In this document: in pieces, positions 1-6,263 of the stretch
How the letters are laid out: each line of letters opens with the position of its first letter
Position numbering within the stretch: position 1 is the first letter of the stretch
DNA from: JBGOTP01 sp041476545
GTDB taxonomy: Bacteria; Acidobacteriota; Vicinamibacteria; Vicinamibacterales; CAVVIG01
Direction: 5' to 3'
Length of the DNA stretch: 6,723 nt
Assembly: GCA_041476545.1 (NCBI GenBank)
Contig: JBGOTP010000284.1
Span: 1 to 6,723, forward strand
Program-made: the position numbers and the translations under genes
Notes under the pieces: generated by a model
Seen by the model: the letters and a program-made list of their open reading frames with translations, nothing else
Database searches by the model: none
Told to the model about the DNA's origin: nothing

Positions 1-497
1 ACTTCTTCGTGCGGCAAGCCCTTCAGCGCGGTCTTGAGGTTGTCGATGTCGGTCTGGACGGCCGCACGCCCCTTGTAGCTGACCGGTCCGGTGCACACGT
101 CCACGCCGAACCGGCGATCATTACCGCGGCCCCCCGCCGACTCGGCGATACGGTGCGACCATGCGTAGTAGTCGGGGAACGCGCGATACTCGCGGCTCGT
201 CTCCCGCGGATTGCCCTCCTGCCCCGACGGCACCGGCTTGCGTGAAAAGCCGTTGAAGCGCTCGACGACGTAGCCGAAGAAGCTGGCCCTCCCCTGCTCG
301 CCGTCGGTAACGATATCGACGCCCGCCTCGGTCTGCTTGCGCGCCACCTCGACCACCGCCTCGCGGACCGCTTTGGCGTAGGCGTCGTGGTCGTACTCTT
401 GTCCGCGTTCCTTCGCGCGAAGGAAGGGGATGAGCGCGTCGGGCCGCGACAGGCTCCCGACGTGGGTGGTCAGGATCCGTTCCGTGCTTCGCTTCAT
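1..497 (-). CDS. Cobalamin-independent methionine synthase-like (MetE C-terminal-domain family) protein, N-terminal part
   Basis: About 165 N-terminal residues are visible; the 3' end lies beyond the left edge. The translation begins MKRSTERILTTHVGSLSRP, which carries the TTHVGSLxRP signature near residues 10-19. GVDIVTDGEQGR follows at about residues 59-70, then SFFGYVVERFNGF. This pattern is typical of the stand-alone MetE C-terminal-domain family (Meth_synt_2 type), which includes zinc-dependent methyl or alkyl transferases acting on thiols, such as methionine synthase and epoxyalkane:coenzyme M transferase. The zinc ligands of this family lie further C-terminal and are not visible here. 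Members of this subgroup are often annotated as methionine synthase without direct proof, so the substrate is unknown. The ATG at 495-497 is chosen because AAGGAG sits 7 bases upstream. The gene starts 13 bases after the antitoxin stop codon, which suggests co-transcription. An 18-bp perfect palindrome lies inside the coding region at 408-425. Confidence 0.85.
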   Translation of the reverse strand, partial: MKRSTERILTTHVGSLSRPDALIPFLRAKERGQEYDHDAYAKAVREAVVEVARKQTEAGVDIVTDGEQGRASFFGYVVERFNGFSRKPVPSGQEGNPRETSREYRAFPDYYAWSHRIAESAGGRGNDRRFGVDVCTGPVSYKGRAAVQTDIDNLKTALKGLPHEE

Positions 498-504
498 CGG
501 CCTA

Positions 505-510
505 CTCCTT
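505..510 (-). promoter_or_regulatory. Shine-Dalgarno site of the methionine synthase-like gene
   Basis: The minus strand reads AAGGAG followed by a 7-base spacer and ATG. The site lies directly after the antitoxin stop codon (511-513). A terminator and a separate promoter would have to fit in the 13 intergenic bases, which is not possible. The downstream gene is therefore either read from the toxin-antitoxin message or from a promoter inside the antitoxin gene. Confidence 0.7.
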
Positions 511-756
511 TTATGACGGCAGATCCTCAAGCCGAACTCCCCGGCCAGCCCTGAGACTCTCGCGCGCCTCCGCGACCCGGCGCAGGAACTCTGGATGATG
601 CTCGACTCGATAGTCGAACCAGTCCTCCTCGGTTTCGAAGCCAATCAACACGCCAGCCGGCTTGCCGTGCCGTGTGATCAAGATTTCCTCGGACGCGGCC
701 AGTCGGAGGAACCGCGAGAAGTCATCCTTGACTTCAGCCAGCGCCGCCTGGCGCAC
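511..756 (-). CDS. Phd/YefM-type antitoxin of a type II toxin-antitoxin pair
   Basis: This small protein (81 aa from the GTG at 754-756) should bind and neutralise the toxin encoded just upstream. It would also bind the shared operator through its N-terminal Phd/YefM fold. ALAEVKDDFSRFL (residues 5-17) and EILITRHGKPAGVLIGF (24-40) are the classic Phd/YefM core. The C-terminal part, with DWFDYR, PEFLRR and the end RAGRGVRLEDLPS, fits the toxin-wrapping tail. The start is uncertain. GTG at 756 gives a 23-base overlap with the toxin gene but has no clear ribosome site. TTG at 777 would give 88 aa. ATG at 843 would give 110 aa with a basic, Ser-rich leader, has GAGGG 6 bases upstream, and would overlap the toxin gene by 110 bases. 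I chose 756 because the conserved core starts there and because translational coupling to the toxin is the usual arrangement. The order here is toxin first, the reverse of the common antitoxin-first layout. Confidence 0.85.
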   Translation of the reverse strand: MRQAALAEVKDDFSRFLRLAASEEILITRHGKPAGVLIGFETEEDWFDYRVEHHPEFLRRVAEARESLRAGRGVRLEDLPS

Positions 757-1045
757 TCGGCGTCGCGTGGTCGGCAAGCCAGCCGGCGGCTTCGGCTTTC
801 CTGACGATCGCGAGGACTTCGACAGCTTCACGCGTGACGTCATAGAACACCCTCACTTCCCCAACCCGGAGGCGATACTGCGGCTGGCTCAAGCCGCGCA
901 GGCGTTTGATCCGACTCTTGCTGACCCGGGTGGGTTCATGTCGCAAGTGCCGTTCGAGGGCGTCCCGCACTTCAGCTCGGTGGAAGGCCGGCAAAGACTT
1001 GTAGGCCCTGGCCGCCGCGGGAGCGAGGACAACCTCGTACCTCAT
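734..1045 (-). CDS. RelE/ParE-superfamily toxin
   Basis: This 103-aa basic protein is the toxin partner of the Phd-type antitoxin. The family includes ribosome-dependent mRNA interferases (RelE) and gyrase inhibitors (ParE); I cannot separate the two from sequence alone. The N-terminus MRYEVVLAPAAARAYKSLP (1-19) is the usual opening strand and helix. A basic stretch with K43, R45, K47, R48 and R50 is followed by YRLRVGEVRVFYDV (57-70) and VLAIVRKAEAAGWL (77-90). These correspond to the strand with conserved Arg and to the C-terminal strand with Arg/Lys that form the active surface in RelE-like enzymes. A short Ala/Gly/Pro tail (91-103) overlaps the start of the antitoxin gene. The ATG at 1043-1045 has no Shine-Dalgarno sequence. 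A predicted promoter ends so close that the transcript may be leaderless. The gene lies 33 bases after the helicase stop codon. Confidence 0.87.
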   Translation of the reverse strand: MRYEVVLAPAAARAYKSLPAFHRAEVRDALERHLRHEPTRVSKSRIKRLRGLSQPQYRLRVGEVRVFYDVTREAVEVLAIVRKAEAAGWLADHATPSAPGGAG

Positions 1046-1066
1046 TCTGGCCAGAATATAGCCAGA
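1045..1066. promoter_or_regulatory. Probable autoregulatory operator of the toxin-antitoxin pair
   Basis: A 12-bp perfect palindrome, TTCTGGCCAGAA, spans 1045-1056 and includes the A of the toxin ATG. On the minus strand TCTGGC occurs at 1050-1055 and again at 1061-1066, exactly 11 bases apart, about one helical turn. The predicted -10 box lies between them. Type II antitoxins and their toxin complexes usually repress their own promoter by binding such repeats. Assigning this site to the antitoxin is inference. Confidence 0.6.
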
Positions 1067-1082
1067 TTAGAAATCAAGTCAA
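1055..1082 (-). promoter_or_regulatory. Sigma70-type promoter of the toxin-antitoxin genes
   Basis: On the minus strand the -35 box TTGACT (1077-1082, 5 of 6 matches) is separated by 16 bases from the -10 box TATATT (1055-1060, 5 of 6 matches). The -35 box contains the helicase TGA stop codon (1079-1081). Start of transcription about 7 bases past the -10 box would fall at about 1045-1048, on or within three bases of the toxin ATG. A leader long enough for ribosome binding is therefore unlikely. Confidence 0.6.
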
Positions 1083-4000
1083 CTGGACAGCCTAACGATC
1101 CCGCTCCTGATCTCAATCCTCCCCCTTCTGGCAAGCGTCTCCAGTTCCGTTTCGATTCCTGTGCGGACCTTACGACCCAATCGGCGGAACCCCTTTGACT
1201 GGGCGAGGTAGCGAAGGAATATCTCGAGCGGCGCTGTTCCGCCGAGCTTGCCGAGTAGTACCTCAACCTCGCCATGATCGAAGGCGGCTGACCCGGTTGT
1301 CGCACAGCCCGGAAGGTCGTCTTCAACCTCTTCGTCCGCAAATGCTGCCTCCATCACGTCGCCTACCGGTTCGGCCGTCTCGGGGTCAATCCCTTTCCGA
1401 ATCAGATCGTCCAGTTCGTGAATCAGGGTCATGTCTGAAGCTGGGGCTTCGTCGGCACTTACTTCCTGCAAGATCTCCAACTCTCCGAGGCGATCGAACA
1501 CCGGCCGCATCGCCAGCTCGGGGTCGCGGTAGAACGCGCTGCCGCGAATCCGGACAAATTCCCAACCGAGCCGTTCAAGGATGGCCTGACGTGCCATGTC
1601 GTCGGCCAACTTCTCCATCGGGTGGTAGCGGTCGCCGTCGCACTCGACCGCCAAGCGCTTGCCTGCGCCCTCGACCACCATGTCGATCCGGCAATACCCC
1701 ACCTGCCATTGCGACTTCACACGGTAGCCGGCGTCGGTGAGGCGCTTGAGCACCTCGCGCTCGAAGGGTGACTCGGTCTTGCCGATCTCCTGGTTGAAGG
1801 CTCGGAGGGAAGCCAGTGGATCGCGGATGTGCTGGAGCAGCTTGAGCCGGAGGTCGGTGCTCTTGAGATGCAGATCGGGATCGAACGAATGCATAACCCA
1901 CATCTGGTCTCGCGCACGGCTGGCCGCAACGTTGTACCGTTTCTTGATCAGCTCGAAGGCACCCTCGCCCGTGGCACGAAGCGGCCCCTCGTCAGACGAG
2001 CTATCGACCATCGACAGAAACATGATGTCGCGCTCGTCACCCTGAAACTCTCCGGAAATGCCCGCTTGGATGCGGCGCTTCTCGATTTCGACACCAGCGA
2101 TCTCCTTGTGCAGCATGGACTGGATCAGCAAGGCCTGCGCATCACCCAGCATGGAGATAACGCCGATGGTCTTGCCGGTATACCGAGGGTGGCGAATCAT
2201 CGCCTTGATGGTGTCGACGATGCGCCGTGCCTCCCCCTTGTTGATGTCGCCCTCGCGAACGCCGTCGACTCGGCACCCGACGCACGCCGGCTTGATGTCC
2301 GTCGAGTTCGATTCGCGCAACGGCTTGATCTTTCCTTCATAGGAAAGCTTGTTGCTGAAGGCGATGATTTCCGGCACGCAGCGAAAATGCTCGGCCAGGC
2401 GGATCGCGTCGCCGAACGACTGGCGGCCGATGTCGTAGATCGATGACAGGTTGTCGAAGAGATGGGAATTCGGAATGTCCTGAAGCATCGACTTGCGCAG
2501 GTTCTCCAGGATGGTCTGCCCCTTGCCGACCCCGAGGGGCGTTACTTGTTCGTGGTCGCCTACGACAATGATCTGCTTGCCGAGGTAGAGCGGGATTAGC
2601 GCATTGAGGTCGGCCTGGCTGGCCTCGTCGATAATCACCACGTCGAAGCGCGTCATGCTCGGATCGAAGCTCTCGGCCATGATCGAGATCGGCATGATCC
2701 AGACCGGCACCGCGTCGGCACATTTCTTCATCAGCTTGCGCGCTTCGGAGAGGAGCGTCTGCCGCCTGTCAAGCTGCCGGGTCGAGATCAGCCGTTTGGT
2801 CGTATCCAGCCACCCTACCAGTGCCTGCCGGATCGAGTGATTGCCCTGCAACCGTTCGAGCTGCTTGCCCCACGCCTTGGCGTCGATCAGCAACTCGGTC
2901 ACTTGCCGCAGTGTCTGGCGCGTGCGGTCGATCTGCCGTTGCAGTCCGTGGGCATCGAGCTTGTCGCGGTCGCCGAGTGTGTCGTGCAGTTGCCGCCATG
3001 CCCACGCACTCGCGAAGTCTCCCGGAACTGTCCCTGCATGGTGCGGCGGCACCCGGTGGGTAATCTGTTCAGCCCAGCCCGGCGCGACGAGGGCCAGTTT
3101 TCTGGCCAGGGCATCCCGCTCGGCAACAAGCGGCTTCACGGCATGCAGGCGGCGGGCATACTCGAGTGCAGCCGTGTAGGACTCCGGACTGCGCGACCTG
3201 ACGGCGGCAATGATGCGGCCGATACAGCCCCGATCGGGCGAGGTCGGATCCACTTGCGTCGCGAGATCGGCCAGCCGGCTGAAGCCGGCTTCGCACTCGC
3301 GCAACTTGCGCCGCCCCACTTCCGTGCGCATCAGCGCGGGCAGGATGGAGGACGCGAGCCGCTCGATGACGAGATATTCGGAAATCTGGTTGACTTCGAG
3401 CGGGAGCGAGGCGATCAGATCGTCGAGCTTCAGACCCTCAGCTTTCAGCTTGGTGTCCAGCGGCATCCAGACCGACGCGTGCCAGTCGAGGCAGCGCCGT
3501 ATCTCCGGAATCAGGGCGCGACAGGCGAGCTCAGGCGCCGAACCCAGACTGTTGAACAGCTGCTGGATGTGCTGCCCGATCATCGAATTCCATGGCAGCT
3601 CCAGACTGGCCCGCAGACGCTCCAGTTCGGCAAGGTGTCGCAGGGCTTCAAAATGATCGCGATGGCTCGGCGGTCCAGCGGTGACCGACGTCGTCTTGAT
3701 AAACTGCCGCCACTCCGAGCGGACCGCTAGTTGCAGGAAACCGAGTTTCCCGCCGCCGTCGATGTGCTCGCAGATTTCGATGGTGATTTGGTGCTGCCTA
3801 CGAATTGAGAGCGTGTCCGACAGTCGGGGACGGTGGTGAAGCGCCAGGGCGTGCCTTGCGTTGGCTTCCGCCGCTTCCTCGATGTTGGCGATCAGCTGTT
3901 CCCACACCTCGCGCTCGGTGCCGCCGTGAATGCCGGCGACGATGGCGTAGGGACGCCATGACTGCCGGCGCAAATCATCTGAGAACTCGGTCGCCAGTTC

Positions 4001-5887
4001 GTTGGCCACCTTCTCCAGCGATTCGCTGTCATTGTCGGTCGGTTGCCAGCGATCGGCGCCGGGAGTCAGATCTGTCGTCGTGAGGTGCTGATACTCCGAG
4101 ACCATGACCTGGAACTGCCGCTCCGAGGGCAGCGTCGCCAGTTCCGGCAGGGGATGGCGCGCATCCTGTTCTTCCTCGGCGCCATAGGAGGCCCCGAGGG
4201 CATACAGTCTCACCAGTTCTTGCTCGGCCAGGCTCAGATCAGCTCCGAGCTTGATCGGCGCCGGTATCCAACTGTGCAGCTCGCGCTTGGCCGAAACGAA
4301 CCTGGCGGCATCAGACGGCGTGAAGTGCCGCTCGCCGACCACGATCTCGCGGTACTCGTTCTCGAGCGCCTCGCGCAGCTTGTGGGTCAGTTGCTTCGTT
4401 TCGGTTAGCAACTTCCTGCGCTCGGTCTCGAACTGCCGCGCCTTCTGGAGCAGGCTGTCAGCGGTGTCGCGGGTCAGGCGTTCGGTGATGGAACCGATGG
4501 AAGATTCCAGTTGCCGCCGGGCGTTCTGGTCACTACCGAGGACCGAGACCGCCAGAGGCTGCAGGACCTTCGGCACCTTGTCGCGCACGACGCGCAGCGC
4601 CTTGGCGGTCTGCGCGGTGACCAGGATGGATTTGCCCTGTGCCAGCAGATGCCCGATCAGGTTGCCGATCGTGTGGGTCTTGCCGGTGCCGGGCGGTCCC
4701 TGGACGATCACTGAACCGCTATGCTCGAGCCGACGAATGATCTGCAACTGCTCGTCGTTGGCTTCTTTGGCGAGGAGGATGTCGTCGTCGCTGAAGGTCG
4801 TTCCAGGTGTTTCGCCACCGGCGGCGGCGGCGGAGTCGCTCCCAGATCGGTCGCCCAGCCCGGTGCTCTCCCATTCGGTCATCGTGCCGGTGATCTGCGC
4901 CAGCGATGGCGGGAAGACTTCCCGGTGCTCGATGTCGTCAATGATCGCGTCGACTGCGTTGGCGATCCCGGCGATGCGCTTTCTGAGCATCAGAACCATG
5001 TCCCGATAGAGCCTCGGCGTGGCGGTGGCGCCGTCGCGCGGGAGGTCGTCCAGAAACTCGCCGGTGAGCGGCGAGACCGTTTGGATGAAGGCGCGCAGGA
5101 AGGCCTCGGTGTCGTCCCAGCCCAGGGGGTGATAGCCCGCGTTCTCCAGCTCGGTCTTTCGGCTGTGGATCGCGGTCGGGGCAACATCGTGCAGATCGAT
5201 GAACAGGCTGCCGTAGAGCTCGGGCTCCCGGTCGGTTTCGTGGATCGTGAATTCGGGGACGTTGGGGTCGAATCGAAGCTCCACGCGCTTGAGCAGGATC
5301 GGATGATGCACCGTGACTGGGCCGTCGATGCTCGACGTGGCCTGCCACAGGAAGTGCCCATCGGCAACGAGCAATTCCAGTTCCTCGCCCTCCTTCTCGA
5401 TAGTGGAATAGATGTCGTAGAACACCTCGAAGAAGGACATGGCCTTGCGAGCGGCGAGCTCGGGCTCAACCCACGCCCTACGTTGTTCCGTCCACGCCTC
5501 GAAGTCGGCAACACGCTGCGGGTCGTCGTCGAACCGGATCGTGATCGTCTCGCCCTTATCGTCGGTGGCGTTCTGGCTTTCGGCGACGGCAAGAGCCTTG
5601 GCCGGATCGTCCCAGCTCGGCAGCAGCCATGTGGCGATCGACGTCGGCGGCGCCGGGCACTTGGTCAGCGGCGGACGCTTCACGCGCAGCAGCGTGTCTG
5701 GCACCTCTTGTGTGTTGTCGGTACGCACCGGCCGCAACAGCTGCATGGCCGGGTGGTTGGGCATGTCGGCCAGCCGGACGACCTTCGGCTGTTCGGCGAG
5801 GACTCGAACCGGACGGAAACGAAGCTGATTGGCTTCCTTCAGGAACTGGAACAGCTGGCGAATCCTGCTCTTGATGATGTTGGTCAT
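1079..5887 (-). CDS. UPF1-like SF1 helicase fused to a Vsr/MTES_1575-type PD-(D/E)XK nuclease; putative antiphage defence protein
   Basis: This 1602-aa protein probably unwinds and cuts nucleic acid. Residues 1-350 match no family I recognise and end in an Ala/Gly-rich linker (about 352-362). The helicase core has a Q motif near N377/Q380, Walker A GPPGTGKT (397-404, K403), Walker B VVIIDEAS (D1087, E1088), motif III VVGDHEQ (1108-1114), motif IV EHFR (1166-1169), motif V FQGDERD (1281-1287) and motif VI NVAASRAR (1319-1326). About 680 residues separate Walker A from Walker B; a Glu/Lys/Arg-rich helical part at about 480-515 could form a coiled coil. The nuclease domain (about 1372-1475) shows E1376, D1402 in CRIDMVV, and VECDGDRYH with E1415 and D1417, then LGWEFVRI. 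The tail (about 1537-1602) looks like a winged helix, as in DUF3320. ATG 5885-5887 has GAGG 7 bases upstream. The layout resembles the Hhe (helicase-Vsr) defence protein, but I see no clear DUF4011 domain. All key residues are present, so it appears intact. Confidence 0.9.
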   Translation of the reverse strand: MTNIIKSRIRQLFQFLKEANQLRFRPVRVLAEQPKVVRLADMPNHPAMQLLRPVRTDNTQEVPDTLLRVKRPPLTKCPAPPTSIATWLLPSWDDPAKALAVAESQNATDDKGETITIRFDDDPQRVADFEAWTEQRRAWVEPELAARKAMSFFEVFYDIYSTIEKEGEELELLVADGHFLWQATSSIDGPVTVHHPILLKRVELRFDPNVPEFTIHETDREPELYGSLFIDLHDVAPTAIHSRKTELENAGYHPLGWDDTEAFLRAFIQTVSPLTGEFLDDLPRDGATATPRLYRDMVLMLRKRIAGIANAVDAIIDDIEHREVFPPSLAQITGTMTEWESTGLGDRSGSDSAAAAGGETPGTTFSDDDILLAKEANDEQLQIIRRLEHSGSVIVQGPPGTGKTHTIGNLIGHLLAQGKSILVTAQTAKALRVVRDKVPKVLQPLAVSVLGSDQNARRQLESSIGSITERLTRDTADSLLQKARQFETERRKLLTETKQLTHKLREALENEYREIVVGERHFTPSDAARFVSAKRELHSWIPAPIKLGADLSLAEQELVRLYALGASYGAEEEQDARHPLPELATLPSERQFQVMVSEYQHLTTTDLTPGADRWQPTDNDSESLEKVANELATEFSDDLRRQSWRPYAIVAGIHGGTEREVWEQLIANIEEAAEANARHALALHHRPRLSDTLSIRRQHQITIEICEHIDGGGKLGFLQLAVRSEWRQFIKTTSVTAGPPSHRDHFEALRHLAELERLRASLELPWNSMIGQHIQQLFNSLGSAPELACRALIPEIRRCLDWHASVWMPLDTKLKAEGLKLDDLIASLPLEVNQISEYLVIERLASSILPALMRTEVGRRKLRECEAGFSRLADLATQVDPTSPDRGCIGRIIAAVRSRSPESYTAALEYARRLHAVKPLVAERDALARKLALVAPGWAEQITHRVPPHHAGTVPGDFASAWAWRQLHDTLGDRDKLDAHGLQRQIDRTRQTLRQVTELLIDAKAWGKQLERLQGNHSIRQALVGWLDTTKRLISTRQLDRRQTLLSEARKLMKKCADAVPVWIMPISIMAESFDPSMTRFDVVIIDEASQADLNALIPLYLGKQIIVVGDHEQVTPLGVGKGQTILENLRKSMLQDIPNSHLFDNLSSIYDIGRQSFGDAIRLAEHFRCVPEIIAFSNKLSYEGKIKPLRESNSTDIKPACVGCRVDGVREGDINKGEARRIVDTIKAMIRHPRYTGKTIGVISMLGDAQALLIQSMLHKEIAGVEIEKRRIQAGISGEFQGDERDIMFLSMVDSSSDEGPLRATGEGAFELIKKRYNVAASRARDQMWVMHSFDPDLHLKSTDLRLKLLQHIRDPLASLRAFNQEIGKTESPFEREVLKRLTDAGYRVKSQWQVGYCRIDMVVEGAGKRLAVECDGDRYHPMEKLADDMARQAILERLGWEFVRIRGSAFYRDPELAMRPVFDRLGELEILQEVSADEAPASDMTLIHELDDLIRKGIDPETAEPVGDVMEAAFADEEVEDDLPGCATTGSAAFDHGEVEVLLGKLGGTAPLEIFLRYLAQSKGFRRLGRKVRTGIETELETLARRGRIEIRSGIVRLSS

Positions 5888-6263
5888 GACAAGCCCTCGG
5901 GTGACTCAGTCGGCCCGGCGCTGTTGGTGAGTCTCATCAGGTGAGCACTGCACCGATAGTGCATTCATTGCTCGACTGAAACCACATGCACCGAGAACAT
6001 AGGTCTGTATATCACCAGACGCTACGGGAAACCCTTGTCCGAAGAGCCGCATGCTCACCACGTTCGACGACCGTGCGCCATCTACCCGTCGTGGATAAAC
6101 CGCGGAGTGCCGTAGGACTTCCGGCCCAAGCAGCCCCCAGACCAAGTAGCTCGCTACAGGAGCTTCCAACCTGTCGGGCCACGAAATGTCGAGCTTCGGT
6201 TCGGCTTCGAAATGCTGAGCATCGTCGTCCAGTGCGCGATGGTCCGAGGCGTTCGAGCGCAGG
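5888..6263 (-). other. 376-base stretch without an assigned gene, between the dehydrogenase and the helicase
   Basis: This interval should hold the helicase promoter and the end of the dehydrogenase transcript, but I find neither a convincing -35/-10 pair nor a hairpin followed by a T run. One minus-strand frame stays open from 6373 down to a TGA at 5906-5908. Its part inside this gap reads as a fairly ordinary protein (for example FGQGFPVASGDIQTYVLG), but it has no supported start, its first third overlaps the dehydrogenase, and I recognise no family. It could be a gene remnant. Small inverted repeats occur at 5949-5963 (TGCAC, 5-base loop, GTGCA) and at 5903-5933 (GACTCA ... TGAGTC, 19-base loop). 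TGCACCGA is repeated at 5949-5956 and 5987-5994. None of these has a known role. Confidence 0.5.
5895..5898 (-). promoter_or_regulatory. Shine-Dalgarno site of the helicase-nuclease gene
   Basis: The minus strand reads GAGG, then 7 bases, then ATG. It supports the 5887 start. I see no in-frame codon nearby with a better site. Confidence 0.5.

Noticed and set aside
662..1198. A 178-codon plus-strand open frame across the toxin-antitoxin genes
   Set aside because: It is antisense to two genes with clear family signatures and to their promoter, and its translation resembles no protein family.
3273..3292. Repeated AGCCGGCT and the palindrome GAAGCCGGCTTC inside the helicase gene
   Set aside because: It is short, made of frequent high-G+C codons for a conserved-looking helix, and has no regulatory context.
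2837..3730. A 297-codon open frame on the plus strand
   Set aside because: It is fully antisense to the helicase, has an Arg/Gly/Gln-rich composition typical of shadow frames, and has no motif.
5903..5933. GACTCA ... TGAGTC inverted repeat considered as a terminator or operator for the helicase
   Set aside because: The arms are only 6 bp with a 19-base loop and no T run follows; it cannot be told from chance.
4721..5944. A 407-codon open frame on the plus strand
   Set aside because: It is antisense to the well-supported helicase gene, carries no recognisable domain, and long antisense open frames are expected in high-G+C DNA.
6146..6157. GTAGC-TC-GCTAC near-palindrome considered as a terminator for the dehydrogenase
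   Set aside because: A 2-base loop cannot form a stable hairpin and there is no T run.
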